From positions 1-29,621 of IMG/VR virus record IMGVR_UViG_3300017971_000641: DNA of 29,621 bases. One strand, written 5' to 3'. Under the pieces are notes generated by a model that was given only the letters and a program-made list of their open reading frames with translations, was not told the origin of the DNA and ran no database searches. The translations under genes and the position numbers were made by a program. Below, in pieces: positions 15,236 through 24,900 of this stretch (position 1 is its first letter; each line of letters begins with the position of its first letter). This DNA is from a virus.

Positions 15236-16024
15236 ATGGCCGCAGTAACAGATCAGTTAGGCGCATTAAACTCCGATTATGAAGTTGATGGCTTATATAC
15301 CTTGCCCCGCTTTTTTAGACATGCGGCGGCGGTAGCAACAGACATACAACCGATAAATATTGCTGGAGTTCAAGAAGTCACTGCCGAAGGTTATTCTTGG
15401 GGAATTGAACGAGACAGCTTTCAGCAGGGCGGCGGCGCCGTTCCGAGAACTACAAAAAGGAATCCGAAATATAGTTTAAATATTAGCATAAAAGGTGGAT
15501 ATGTAGGGACATTTTTAACAAATATGTTAGGCCAAAGTTGGTCAACATATTTTGCCGTTCCCTTGCGATTCCCTATTACTGCATTAATAACCTTGGAATT
15601 GGTTGTTAGAAAAGCAGACAACGAAAGTCACTTATATTCTAAATGTTATCAAGATTTGATATTACAGGAGTTTAATGTTGGCTCACCAATGGAAGACGAA
15701 ATCGTAACGATTCCGTTTATGTCATATCACGACCCATTTATATTGAATTCTGGGTATCACTTAGTTTATGATAAATTTAGTGGTGATGGTTCCACAACCG
15801 ATTTTTCTTTGACGGGCACGCCAGTCGCACTCGTGGACACTAATGAATTGGCAAAGGAAGACTGGGAACTTGATGACATGGTTTTCGTCAAGACCAAACT
15901 TTCAACTGATGACGAAGGAACAAGGCAGCGTACGGGCATTTCTCAATCAAGTGGAACTTTAACTTATACGACAGCACCGGCATCAGGTTCTGAAGTTGAG
16001 GCGTTGTGGGCAGAAGCAAATTAA
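15236..16024 (+). CDS. Major tail tube protein
   Basis: A 262-aa protein with a strong ribosome site (AAGAGGAAAATAAA). It lies between the tail terminator and the tail chaperones, where the tube subunit is expected. The beta-rich body includes INIAGVQEVTAEGYSWGIERD, NISIKGGYVGTFLTNML and LILQEFNVGSPMEDEIVTIPFMSYHDPFIL, consistent with the tube beta-sandwich. The last about 80 residues, from LVYDKFSGDGSTTDFSLTG to the end, look like a separate small beta domain that could project from the tail surface. It should polymerise around the tape measure into the tail tube. Confidence 0.82.
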   Translation: MAAVTDQLGALNSDYEVDGLYTLPRFFRHAAAVATDIQPINIAGVQEVTAEGYSWGIERDSFQQGGGAVPRTTKRNPKYSLNISIKGGYVGTFLTNMLGQSWSTYFAVPLRFPITALITLELVVRKADNESHLYSKCYQDLILQEFNVGSPMEDEIVTIPFMSYHDPFILNSGYHLVYDKFSGDGSTTDFSLTGTPVALVDTNELAKEDWELDDMVFVKTKLSTDDEGTRQRTGISQSSGTLTYTTAPASGSEVEALWAEAN

Positions 16025-16037
16025 CCGAGGTTAATAT

Positions 16038-16301
16038 ATGACAGCACAAATTTATAGAACAACAGATTTATATCGGGCAACAGCAATTATAATCAAAACA
16101 GGAAAACACCCAGACCGATTTGAGAAAATTGTGTTTTCTGAAAATTATAAACCTAAAATTGAATTAATATGGGAAAATCTGGACATAGATATAATTAACA
16201 AGTTGGAACGCAGAGAGCTGATTGTGGAGCCAATACAGTTCGGTTCAATTCACGCTCCATTAAAAGGTAAAATTTTAGAAATGGCAAAAGAGGGAATATA
16301 A
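16038..16301 (+). CDS. Small tail-region protein, 87 aa
   Basis: Lies between the tube gene and the frameshifted chaperone pair, two bases before the chaperone start. It is a mixed alpha/beta small protein with RATAIIIKTGKHPDRFEKIVFSE and a central IELIWENLDIDIINKLERRELIVEP helix region. CCGAGG upstream is the ribosome site. No family is recognised. Its position suits a tail assembly factor or small tube-associated protein. Confidence 0.5.
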   Translation: MTAQIYRTTDLYRATAIIIKTGKHPDRFEKIVFSENYKPKIELIWENLDIDIINKLERRELIVEPIQFGSIHAPLKGKILEMAKEGI

Positions 16302-16302
16302 T

Positions 16303-16821
16303 ATGACTGATATTAATATTTTACAAAAACTTAAAAATGCAGATAAATATAGAGTTGAAACTTTAACTTTTGACATTCCGCTTGATGGGAATGACGTTAT
16401 CACAGTAATGCTTAAAATGCCAGATTTATATGAAATAATGGCCGAAACGGATGCAATAAAGCAGGAAGTCATAGCTGAGGAAACGGCTCGTGGAAAGCAT
16501 CAGATTCCTTTTTCTGCCGAGCAGTGGAAAGCAGAAACAAAGGATATGACTCCAGCGCAAAGAAAAAACATTGAGAAAGATAGGCCGCTAAATATGGCAG
16601 AATATAAAGCATATAAAACAGTTCAATATAAATCAATCTTAGAAATTATACCAAGATATCTGCGAAACAATAGCGGGAAATTGATTTTTCAAACAAATGA
16701 ACAGCGAGAGGAATTCAAGGAGCTTGTTTCTGCAAATCCAGACCTTTTTGTGTTACTGGCTAATAAATATGTTGAATTGTTCGGAAAATTAAATGATAAA
16801 CAAAAACAACTAAAAAACTAA
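16303..16821 (+). CDS. Tail assembly chaperone, short form (gpG-like)
   Basis: A 172-aa protein immediately upstream of the tape measure, ending exactly at a frameshift signal. The N-terminal part has strands and a hydrophobic helix (YRVETLTFDIPLDGNDVITVMLKMPDLYEIMAETDAI). The middle is charged and helical (WKAETKDMTPAQRKNIEKDR). The end is LFVLLANKYVELFGKLNDKQ then KQLKN. gpG-type proteins coat the tape measure during tail assembly and are made in excess over the gpGT fusion. The gene ends with two successive zero-frame stops (TAATAA). Assignment rests on position plus the frameshift signal. Confidence 0.8.
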   Translation: MTDINILQKLKNADKYRVETLTFDIPLDGNDVITVMLKMPDLYEIMAETDAIKQEVIAEETARGKHQIPFSAEQWKAETKDMTPAQRKNIEKDRPLNMAEYKAYKTVQYKSILEIIPRYLRNNSGKLIFQTNEQREEFKELVSANPDLFVLLANKYVELFGKLNDKQKQLKN

Positions 16822-16868
16822 TAAGGCAAGGAGAACCGCCCGAATTTATGTTAAGGGTTCTTCTTGCC
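16812..16868 (+). promoter_or_regulatory. -1 programmed ribosomal frameshift signal
   Basis: The heptamer A AAA AAC (16812-16818) is in the correct phase of the chaperone frame (CTA AAA AAC). It is followed by a 6-base spacer TAATAA holding two zero-frame stops, then a stem pairing GGCAAGGAGAACC (16825-16837) with GGTTCTTCTTGCC (16856-16868). The stem has 13 continuous pairs including one G-U, with an 18-base loop. A 4-base loop-to-downstream match (GCCC 16838-16841, GGGC 16890-16893) could form a weak pseudoknot. The -1 frame is open from 16800 through 17105. All three parts of a canonical -1 signal are present at normal spacing. Confidence 0.9.
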
Positions 16869-17105
16869 CGTATATTTCCCGGATACAGAGGGCCGTTTTG
16901 TAAACATTTAATTAAGGATTTGAAAAATGGTTATAGGCGACAATTTTTAATTGCGAGCTTAGAGATCGACACAGAAACCAAAACATTAATGAGGATATTT
17001 GATGTTTTCCTACAAATGTTTCAAAAATCTAAGGGGGTTAAGCGGCCCACAAAATTATTCCAAGAAAAAAAGAAAACAGATCACTTTTATTGGGACGGTG
17101 AATAA
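16848..17105 (+). CDS. Tail chaperone frameshift extension (T part of gpGT-like fusion)
   Basis: Best read as the -1 extension of the upstream chaperone, not as a free gene. After slippage at 16812-16818 the frame continues LIRQGEPPEF and then MLRVLLARIFPGYRG, giving a fusion of about 267 aa (172 + 95). An independent start at ATG 16848 is unlikely: the nearest GGAG is 14 bases away and locked in the frameshift stem, and the ATG lies in the loop. The extension is basic and helical (FCKHLIKDLKNGYRRQF), as expected for the part that contacts tape measure or tube. Its last base overlaps the tape-measure ATG. The fusion should be made as a minor product. Confidence 0.78.
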   Translation: MLRVLLARIFPGYRGPFCKHLIKDLKNGYRRQFLIASLEIDTETKTLMRIFDVFLQMFQKSKGVKRPTKLFQEKKKTDHFYWDGE

Positions 17106-20100
17106 TGGCCGTTAATATCCCCGGTGGAGCTACTGCCAACATTGTTGGCGTTATTGGTTTAAAAGGGTTAAGCTCTTTCAATCAAGGCTTAGATCAAGCA
17201 GGTTCAAAAGCCACAAAGATTGGTTCAGTACTAAAAGCTGGCTTAGCTGTTGGAATTGCAGCTGCGGGAGCAGCGTTTGGGCACGCTGTTAAAGAAGCAG
17301 CGGGATTTGAAACAAAAATGTTGAGTATTGGGACACTTTTGGGCAAGGGCAGTGAAGCACAAAAGGCCATTGTTGAAATGGAATCTGGAATAAAAGCTCT
17401 CGCGAAAACAATGCCAACTGGAGCCGGCGAGTTGGCCGACGCAATGTATAATATCGTATCGGCAACAGTGCCGGCCGCCGACGCTATGAAAGTTTTAGAA
17501 ATATCCGCAAAAACAGCGACCGCAGGATTAAGCGACTCCAAAAGTTCATTTGATCTTATTTCTGCGGCAATAAAAGGATATGGAAAAGATTGGTCTGAGG
17601 CTGGAAAAGTTTCGGATATTTTCTTTAATGTTGTTAAACAGGGTGTTACTACAATTCCAGAACTGGCAAGTTCACTACAAAAAGTGATTCCAGTTGCGGC
17701 TAATCTGGGAATATCGCTCGAAAACCTTGGGGGGTTAACTTCCACGTTAACCGGTGTAACAGGCAACACAGCAGAAGTAACAACACAATTAACAAGTGTT
17801 ATGTCAGGATTAATGAAGCCAACTGGAGAGCTAGAAAAAGCTTTTGAGAGGCTTGGTGTTAAAAGCGGGAAGCAATTAATAAAAACTTCTGGCGGCTTAG
17901 TTGGCGCATTAAATAAACTAAAAAAATACACTGGCGATTATGATATTGCAATAACTAAACTTTTAGGAAGGAAAGAATCTCAACTTGCATATATGGCGTT
18001 AACTGGCGCTCAGGCTGACGATTATGTTAAAAAAGTTCAATCAATGTATGAAGCGACTGGCAGCATGCAAGACGCTTTTGATATACAAATGTCCGGTTTT
18101 ACGAATCAAATGAAATCTTTTAAAAATTCCATTAATGTTACAAGCATTGAAATAGGACAAAAATTAATGCCCTATTTAAAAGCTTTTGCTGGATGGTTGA
18201 ATAAAAATAGCGGGACGATAAGTAATGTAATAAAAGAATTTTTTGATTGGGGAATGATAGTTGGAAGCGTTTTAATTGATGCTTTTCTTTTATTGTGGGA
18301 ATCTTTAAAGCCTACAGTCGATATAATCGCCAATGATTTAATAGATGCTGTTTCGGAACTCGTTGACTGGATTGATCAAAATTCAACAAGCATATCTACG
18401 ACAATTTCATGGCTTAGTAAATTTAACACATTACTCAATACATTTGTTATTGATGGAGTGAAAACTCTTGGAAAAGTTATAGCCGTAGTAGTTGAGAATG
18501 TTGAAAAAATGGTGGGGTGGTTTAAAGATACTGCATCAGAAACTTTTAAAGACAATGTTGACAAACTTGGGAAATCGTTTGGAACTTCTAACAATGAAGG
18601 GTTGCGATCTGCTGTGAATGCAGTAAACGACTCGTTATCTGGAAATGAAGGGTTAGAAGGTATAGCGGGTAAAGTTAAAAAAGCAATTGGCGACGATAAT
18701 TCTGGCCTTGTAAAAGCAAATAAAGATGCCGCGGATAAAACTAAAACATTAAAAGAAAAAGCCGCAGATTTAATGGAGAAGTTAAAAGGAATTAAAAATG
18801 ATGCTTTGGGTGCAAAAGATTCGCTTGGCAGTTCTGGTTCTGGACTTGCAAAGGCTTTAAGCGACAACTCAGATCAAGCAGTAAATATGAAAAATGCGGC
18901 AAATGACCTAAATAACACATTGTCACTTGATAACGGACTTGGTAAAGTCGTGACAGATTTACAAGGCGAAGCACGCATTCCCGGACTTGGTGAAGCGTTA
19001 GAAGGTGCGAAATCAAGTTCAGACGATTTAAAAGATTCTGTTTCAAATCTCACCGGAAGCGAATCGCTTGGAAAAGTTGATAGCGTTTCACAAGAAGCGA
19101 AATCTGGCCTTGAAAAGATTTCAGACGGCGCCGACGCTGGCACGATTTCAGTTAACGACATGTATAATATTTTGGGTGATATGATTAATCAAATGCCCGG
19201 GCTGTCTACACAAGCAAAAACAATCGGAACAACATTGTTAGGCATGGTAACGTCTGGGTTTAATCCCGCCACCGTAGCAACTGGCGCATTGACTCTCGGT
19301 ATGAGTTTGTTTAATCAAAAAGCTGAAAAAGTGCCACTTACAATTGATGATGTTAGAGATTCACTTGAGAAACAAGGTATTGCCATAAGAGATGCAGAGC
19401 AAGCGATTACAGATATTGGCGACGAATTGACAGATAAATTAGCTCCTGCATTTGAAAATTTATTGGAAAAAATTCTTGCTATTCAAGAACACGGTTATAT
19501 GTTTCACGAGCAAGACTTGGAAAATTATAAATCCGAACTTGAAGACCTTACCAAAATTGTTGCGGCTTTAGAATGGCCTCTCAGTTTTATGCAAGGATTT
19601 GATGAGACTCACGATTTACTTTCAACCATAAATAATAAAACCGAAGAGTTTTTAAATAACTTTACTGGCCCGGCAGCTGACTTTGCTAAAGCTGGCTTTG
19701 GTGAAGGAATCAGGAAATTTTTAAAAGATGCCAAATTACAGATATTGTCACTCAAAGAAGGTTCCGAAAGGTGGAAAGATTTAAATGATGAAATTATAAG
19801 AGCAGAAGGGTTGCTTGCGGTTCTTGAAGGCAAATATGAAAGTCTTGAAGATTACATGAAAGATCAGGGATATACTTTAGAAGATTTAACAGAAAAATGG
19901 GAAGATTACTGGGATATGTTAGGGGGACAAAAAAGCCCGTTTAATGAATTTATTTCCGATGTTGATGACATGAAAAAAGCGTTGGGAAATTTTGAATTTT
20001 TCGGCGGCGATTTGGCTGAACTTGAAAAGAATTTCCAACCAATGATTCAAGGAATGTTAGATTATCTTAACACGCTTGATCCAAATTCAGAGGCTTATAA

Positions 20101-21553
20101 ACAAGCAAAAGCAGCAATTCAAGAACTTATTACGAAAATGCAAGAGCTGAAAGATGACGCTCAGGGTGCAGCAGGCGAAAATGATGATGAAGGCGTGAAG
20201 GCACTTCAAAATCAATTAAAAATTCTTAAGCAAAATTTGGAAAACGCACAAACAGCGTATACAAACCTTGAAACAGAGCTTGAGAATAAATTAATGATAC
20301 AAGCAGAAATACAAGCTGAGCTTGACAAATTGGGGGATGAACGAGATCAACTTATAAATCAATTAAATGAAATGGAGGCAGAACATTTAAAAATTCAAGC
20401 AGAAATAAAGCTTGAGATGGATGAACTTACCGGCAAGCAAGGCGACTTGCAAGATTTAAAAGATTTTTTGATGACGGGGTGGACAAAAGGAGAAGCAGGT
20501 CTCACAGATTATTTGCAAGCGGTAGCAGATTTATTGGGCACCGATATTGAAAGCGTTATGAAAACAGGCGGAATGGATTTTTATGCGCTTGATGAATTGT
20601 TGGAATCTTTAACAGGTAAAACTCAAACGTTTTCTTTTGAATGGGAGTCAATGATAAAGAAAATGACAGGTGACTTTTCACAGTTTGGAAAAGATATGGA
20701 CACGGCAACTCAGCTGTTGCAAGACATTCTTTTCTTTAACATCGACCTTGATTCCACTGATGCTGATGAAGCTATTAATGCTTTAATTTTTAAAATGGAA
20801 GATTATTTAGCAACACTTGATCCAGATTCAGATGCTTACAAAGAATTTAAAAATCAACTTGATGACTTGAAACAAAAGTTTTTAGATGCGGGCGGTGCTC
20901 TTGATTTTGATAAAGCATTAAAATTCAAAGGTAAAGAAGCGGAAGATGGCATTGGTGAAATCGACGGAATGTTGAAAAAACTTCAGGACAAATATGATCA
21001 AAATGAATTAAAATTTATTGCAAATACTAAAGACATACATAACAAGTTAAAACTCATTGAAATGGAGATTAATAAACTCCAAGATAAAAAAATCAAAATT
21101 GATGCAGATATCAAAGAAGCACAAGAAAAATTAAAAGCTTTAGCAAAGTTAATTGCAAAGTTAAAAGGCAACATTGGCGATATTGGCGGAACTTTAGGTA
21201 AGGTCGGTAGTGGTGTTGGGAAAATGGCTGCATATCATACCGGGGCGGTTGTCACAGCTCACACTGGCCTACTGACCAATGAAGAAGTAATGATAAAAGC
21301 TTTAAAAAATGAAGTTATATTACCAAGGCGAGCGACTGATAAATTTGGCCGTCAAGCAATGGGAAATTTTATTCAAACACTTAATCCAAATGATCTTAAA
21401 TCACCCGAAGAGCAACAAACAACAAACGTTAACATTGTAGTACATGAAGCAAATCCAGACACGTGGGTTGAAATCGTAGATAGCAAGATTTTTCCATTAA
21501 TCCAAGAAAAACAAAGACACTATCAACCAACAGAGGACAAATATAAAAAATAA
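17105..21553 (+). CDS. Tail tape measure protein
   Basis: At 1482 aa, by far the largest gene, placed right after the chaperones. The N-terminal third carries a TMP core-like domain: EAAGFETKMLSIGTLLGKG, LAKTMPTGAGELADAMYNIVSA and GLTSTLTGVTGNTAEVTTQLTS. Hydrophobic helices occur near residues 38-60 and around 385-400 (IVGSVLIDAFLLLWESL). The middle is low-complexity helix and coiled coil. Residues 946 onward contain a duplicated module. The C-terminus has AAYHTGAVVTAHTGLLTNEEVMI and LKNEVILPRRATDKFG, common at tape-measure ends. It sets tail length (about 220 nm at 0.15 nm per residue) and probably helps DNA cross the cell envelope. No peptidase or lysozyme motif was recognised in it. Confidence 0.94.
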   Translation: MAVNIPGGATANIVGVIGLKGLSSFNQGLDQAGSKATKIGSVLKAGLAVGIAAAGAAFGHAVKEAAGFETKMLSIGTLLGKGSEAQKAIVEMESGIKALAKTMPTGAGELADAMYNIVSATVPAADAMKVLEISAKTATAGLSDSKSSFDLISAAIKGYGKDWSEAGKVSDIFFNVVKQGVTTIPELASSLQKVIPVAANLGISLENLGGLTSTLTGVTGNTAEVTTQLTSVMSGLMKPTGELEKAFERLGVKSGKQLIKTSGGLVGALNKLKKYTGDYDIAITKLLGRKESQLAYMALTGAQADDYVKKVQSMYEATGSMQDAFDIQMSGFTNQMKSFKNSINVTSIEIGQKLMPYLKAFAGWLNKNSGTISNVIKEFFDWGMIVGSVLIDAFLLLWESLKPTVDIIANDLIDAVSELVDWIDQNSTSISTTISWLSKFNTLLNTFVIDGVKTLGKVIAVVVENVEKMVGWFKDTASETFKDNVDKLGKSFGTSNNEGLRSAVNAVNDSLSGNEGLEGIAGKVKKAIGDDNSGLVKANKDAADKTKTLKEKAADLMEKLKGIKNDALGAKDSLGSSGSGLAKALSDNSDQAVNMKNAANDLNNTLSLDNGLGKVVTDLQGEARIPGLGEALEGAKSSSDDLKDSVSNLTGSESLGKVDSVSQEAKSGLEKISDGADAGTISVNDMYNILGDMINQMPGLSTQAKTIGTTLLGMVTSGFNPATVATGALTLGMSLFNQKAEKVPLTIDDVRDSLEKQGIAIRDAEQAITDIGDELTDKLAPAFENLLEKILAIQEHGYMFHEQDLENYKSELEDLTKIVAALEWPLSFMQGFDETHDLLSTINNKTEEFLNNFTGPAADFAKAGFGEGIRKFLKDAKLQILSLKEGSERWKDLNDEIIRAEGLLAVLEGKYESLEDYMKDQGYTLEDLTEKWEDYWDMLGGQKSPFNEFISDVDDMKKALGNFEFFGGDLAELEKNFQPMIQGMLDYLNTLDPNSEAYKQAKAAIQELITKMQELKDDAQGAAGENDDEGVKALQNQLKILKQNLENAQTAYTNLETELENKLMIQAEIQAELDKLGDERDQLINQLNEMEAEHLKIQAEIKLEMDELTGKQGDLQDLKDFLMTGWTKGEAGLTDYLQAVADLLGTDIESVMKTGGMDFYALDELLESLTGKTQTFSFEWESMIKKMTGDFSQFGKDMDTATQLLQDILFFNIDLDSTDADEAINALIFKMEDYLATLDPDSDAYKEFKNQLDDLKQKFLDAGGALDFDKALKFKGKEAEDGIGEIDGMLKKLQDKYDQNELKFIANTKDIHNKLKLIEMEINKLQDKKIKIDADIKEAQEKLKALAKLIAKLKGNIGDIGGTLGKVGSGVGKMAAYHTGAVVTAHTGLLTNEEVMIKALKNEVILPRRATDKFGRQAMGNFIQTLNPNDLKSPEEQQTTNVNIVVHEANPDTWVEIVDSKIFPLIQEKQRHYQPTEDKYKK
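19940..21150 (+). repeat. Duplicated module inside the tape measure
   Basis: Two related stretches occur at residues about 946-1130 and 1191-1375. Each has an FxxF start, a phenylalanine-rich turn (FEFFGGDL; ILFFNIDL) and a near-identical helix-capping segment: DYLNTLDPNSEAYKQ at 986 and DYLATLDPDSDAYKE at 1233. A long coiled coil rich in Leu, Lys and Gln follows each. The spacing within each copy agrees to within two residues. This looks like an internal duplication that lengthened the tape measure. Confidence 0.7.
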
Positions 21554-21936
21554 TGGCTAATGCTATAAGTGCAAAATTTACTTTAAATTCTGGTGATGTT
21601 GAATTTTATGACAATGAATTAACAGATGTTAAAAAAACACCCGTTCAAGAAATGGAAATATATTTTAGTTCATCTGGGAAGCCCGTATTAAAAGAAATTG
21701 GTTCAGAGTGGGAGCAATATGAAGCAACGATTGAAGAATCTTATTCAGATACGTTAGCAAAAATAGAACAATTGTTTGATGAAAAAGCATTGATTACATT
21801 TTATTATAAATATCAACATGACAGCTCAGCAAATGTTACAGTTTTTTTAATACCCAAAAAACAAACTAAAATATTGTATTTTGGACAACAAGGTGCGAGA
21901 ATTATTCACACATTAACTTTTTTAAAGAGTTCATAG
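21553..21936 (+). CDS. Tail-tip protein, 127 aa
   Basis: Overlaps the end of the tape measure by one base (TAATG) and abuts the hub gene. The protein is beta-rich at both ends (AISAKFTLNSGDVEFYDNEL; ILYFGQQGARIIHTLTFLKSS) with a helix around SYSDTLAKIEQLFDEKALI. Position directly after the tape measure suggests a distal-tail-type component joining tube to hub, though it is shorter than a classical Dit of about 250 aa. The related 24942-25382 product on the other side of the hub gene may share that work. No family was recognised with certainty. Confidence 0.6.
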   Translation: MANAISAKFTLNSGDVEFYDNELTDVKKTPVQEMEIYFSSSGKPVLKEIGSEWEQYEATIEESYSDTLAKIEQLFDEKALITFYYKYQHDSSANVTVFLIPKKQTKILYFGQQGARIIHTLTFLKSS

Positions 21937-24900
21937 ATGCCAGCTTATACAGACTTAACAACATCTTTGCAATCTTTAGTTTCGGCTACTGCAGGGACTA
22001 AAATAAAAATGGATTTTGTCCTTGATCCAGAAAACCGCAACATTGTTTTTTCAGATCAATACGGGCCTATTAAAATTACTGGAATTAAAAATGAAATAAA
22101 TCTGGACGTTAATTATGAACGACGTCCGGTGCTTGGGAAAATCAGGGTAGAGCTTTTGGACCCTGAAGGAACTTTAAATCCAAACAATGAAAATTCATAT
22201 TTTTCTAATGCGTGGAGTGTGTTATATAAAAATGCAGAAACGGGCGATACTTCAATTCAAGTTTATGATTATGACACCGCAAATTTTACTTTAAATAGTT
22301 GGATAACAATAAAAGGTAAAGAACATTCTTACCCTTTTGCGTTTAATGAACTACTTGTAAAAATCACAAGCATAACTGATAATGGTTCATATTTAACGCT
22401 TGGGATTAATGAAACAATAGATTATTTACACGAGTTTAAAATAGGCTCTATGGTTTTTGTTAATTCATTTAAAGAAGAATGTTTGGTTAGGATGTGGCTT
22501 GGTGACGATACAACACCAATAACTTTATTTCGTGGCCGGATGACAAAAGAGCCAGCCGCAGGCAAAGACTCTATAATCGTAGATTTATCAGAAACCAAGA
22601 AAGAAGCTCTTGATTCTTTACTGGTGGGTGCAGATACAGACAATACCAATAAATTAATGTTTTTTAATTCGTCTGGCACTTTAACAGACTCAACACAAAT
22701 AACAAGCGCATCAGGAACTTTTGACAGAACAAAAGCATATCCCTTGGATGAATGTAGGATTGGAAAGTGGATTGCTACTTTTACAAGCGCCAATGAATTT
22801 ACGCTTGACGGCCCCGGAACTGAAGGTCTTTCATGTAACATTAACTATGGACTAAGGAGCGCAACGACTGTAAGCAATTATCAATATCAAATGGTCGTAG
22901 ATGGTAATTATTTATATTATATCGATGGAGACAACGGCTATTTAAGAATATATAATATAAGCGACCCAGAGTCAATATCATTAACGGGAAGCGTGGCGTT
23001 AAGCGGGACGGTCGCCGGAAATATTACAGGAATCTCAAAATCCGGGAATTATATATTTGTAAATTATTATACGATATTTCAAAGTAAAGCATGGATTGAA
23101 TCAATTGATGTTTCAACTCCGTCAAGTCCGTCAATTTCTGATACTATTACAACGGATTCAGAGTTGCCGTCTGGCATGACTGATGGCAAGAGTGCCATTT
23201 CAGGGAATTATTTATATATTACAGATTTAAATGATTCTATACATGTTATAGATATTTCAACACCAGCAGCGATGGTTTATGATAATTCATATGGCGGAGC
23301 TGGCTCCCCAAACTATACGGATTATATCGGACATATTGAAATTTCTGGCAATTATTTATATACAATATCGTTGGTAGACAAATATTTAACTGTCTGGGAT
23401 ATTTCAACACCAACAAGTTTGTCTCTTGCTGGCACACTTGATTTATCAAGTTACGGCACAATTGATTTATTTTTTTATTTATCTGGAAATTATATATATT
23501 TTTGTTCAAATACAGATAACGAAAGTACTTTGCGAGTTATCGATATCACGACTCCCACTTCACCAAGTATTGTTTCGAATGCGACTTTTTCTGGTCGTGA
23601 AGCTCCATATTATATATATGATTTAAAGGCAGCGTATCGCTCAGGCAATTATTTATATTGTCTTTTCAGAGAGGCCATTGTTTTAATTAATGCGACAACT
23701 TTAACAAGCATGAGTTTAGTAGAATCAATTCCAACAAATTCTTTGTTAGGGTTCAGCAGTAACTCTTATGGCTGGGCTGTTTCGGGCTCTGATTTTTTTA
23801 TTAGTTCAGATGATAAATTAATCACTTATTCTTTAGACCCAACATATATCAACAAACAAGGTTCTAATTACTTTAATATTGGCACTCAAGCCTGGGGGGG
23901 AACTTATGCTGCGGGAGATACAGTAGAGTTTTACACCGGTATTACTTTTAATGATAAAAATCCTATTCAAGCGGTTTATGACATTATTAATAATTATACC
24001 AACATTCCCTTAAAATTGTTGGCTGCATCTGCTTATTTTGGCACTAAGCAGATTGGAACACTATATAGAGAATTAGAAAATGGCGACACTTCAATTTTGG
24101 TTAAAGTTAACACTCCAGAACTTATAAAGACAGGAGAAACTTTAACAATAGATTCAACGGACTTTTCTATTACATCTGGAAATTCAGATACTACAAAATA
24201 CCCGCCGTATATAACATTAACTATTTCAGCGCATTCTGGCTCAACGATTGAAGAGGGAACTGCTGTTTATTGGAAAACTGGCGGCTCGGCCGATACTGAT
24301 TTTAATTTTGAAGAGCAACACGAATACGCAAACATTCAAAATATAAAATTGACACTCCATACAGAAATGACAGTCCTTGAAGCTCTTGAAGCAGTAATGA
24401 GACATGTGGACGGCTTTTTGTTTCCGGACAATTGGGGAAAAGAGAATATATATTTATTTAAAGAAAACAATGATACACCTATAGAAATAACCGGAACAAC
24501 CAACTTAATAATGCCAGATCCAACTATTGAAAATTTACCAATGCGCAACGATTTTGTTTATAAATATGGATTCGATTTTTATAATGATCAATATTATTAT
24601 TCAAAAACATATCAAGGCCATGACGGAGTCAATCGGGGATATTGGAGAACTTTACAAAAAACGAAAGCAGAAATTTATTTACCGGGCTTTTATGAAGAAT
24701 CAAAGATTGATGCTGTTAGTTCGGTAAAAATAAGATTATGGCAGTTTGGTGTTCAAGTGATTGAATTCAATACATCACTTGAGGGTATTGTTCTTAAAAT
24801 TGGTGACAAAATAAATATAACAAGCACTAATCCAAGCTTAACGTCTGAATCGTTTATTATTATAGGTCGTGAATTTAGATATTATAAAAAATTTGAAATG

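Noticed and set aside
17194-17931. A 245-codon open frame on the - strand opposite the tape measure
   Set aside because: It is an antisense shadow of an Ala/Ser/Thr-rich coding region, has low-complexity composition and no ribosome site, and lies opposite a secure gene.
18376-18867. A 163-codon - strand frame opposite the tape measure
   Set aside because: Ser/Pro/Phe-rich shadow of the helical sense protein, without start context.
22422-22841. A 139-codon - strand frame opposite the hub gene
   Set aside because: Composition follows the complementary strand of the hub gene; no ribosome site and no recognisable protein pattern.
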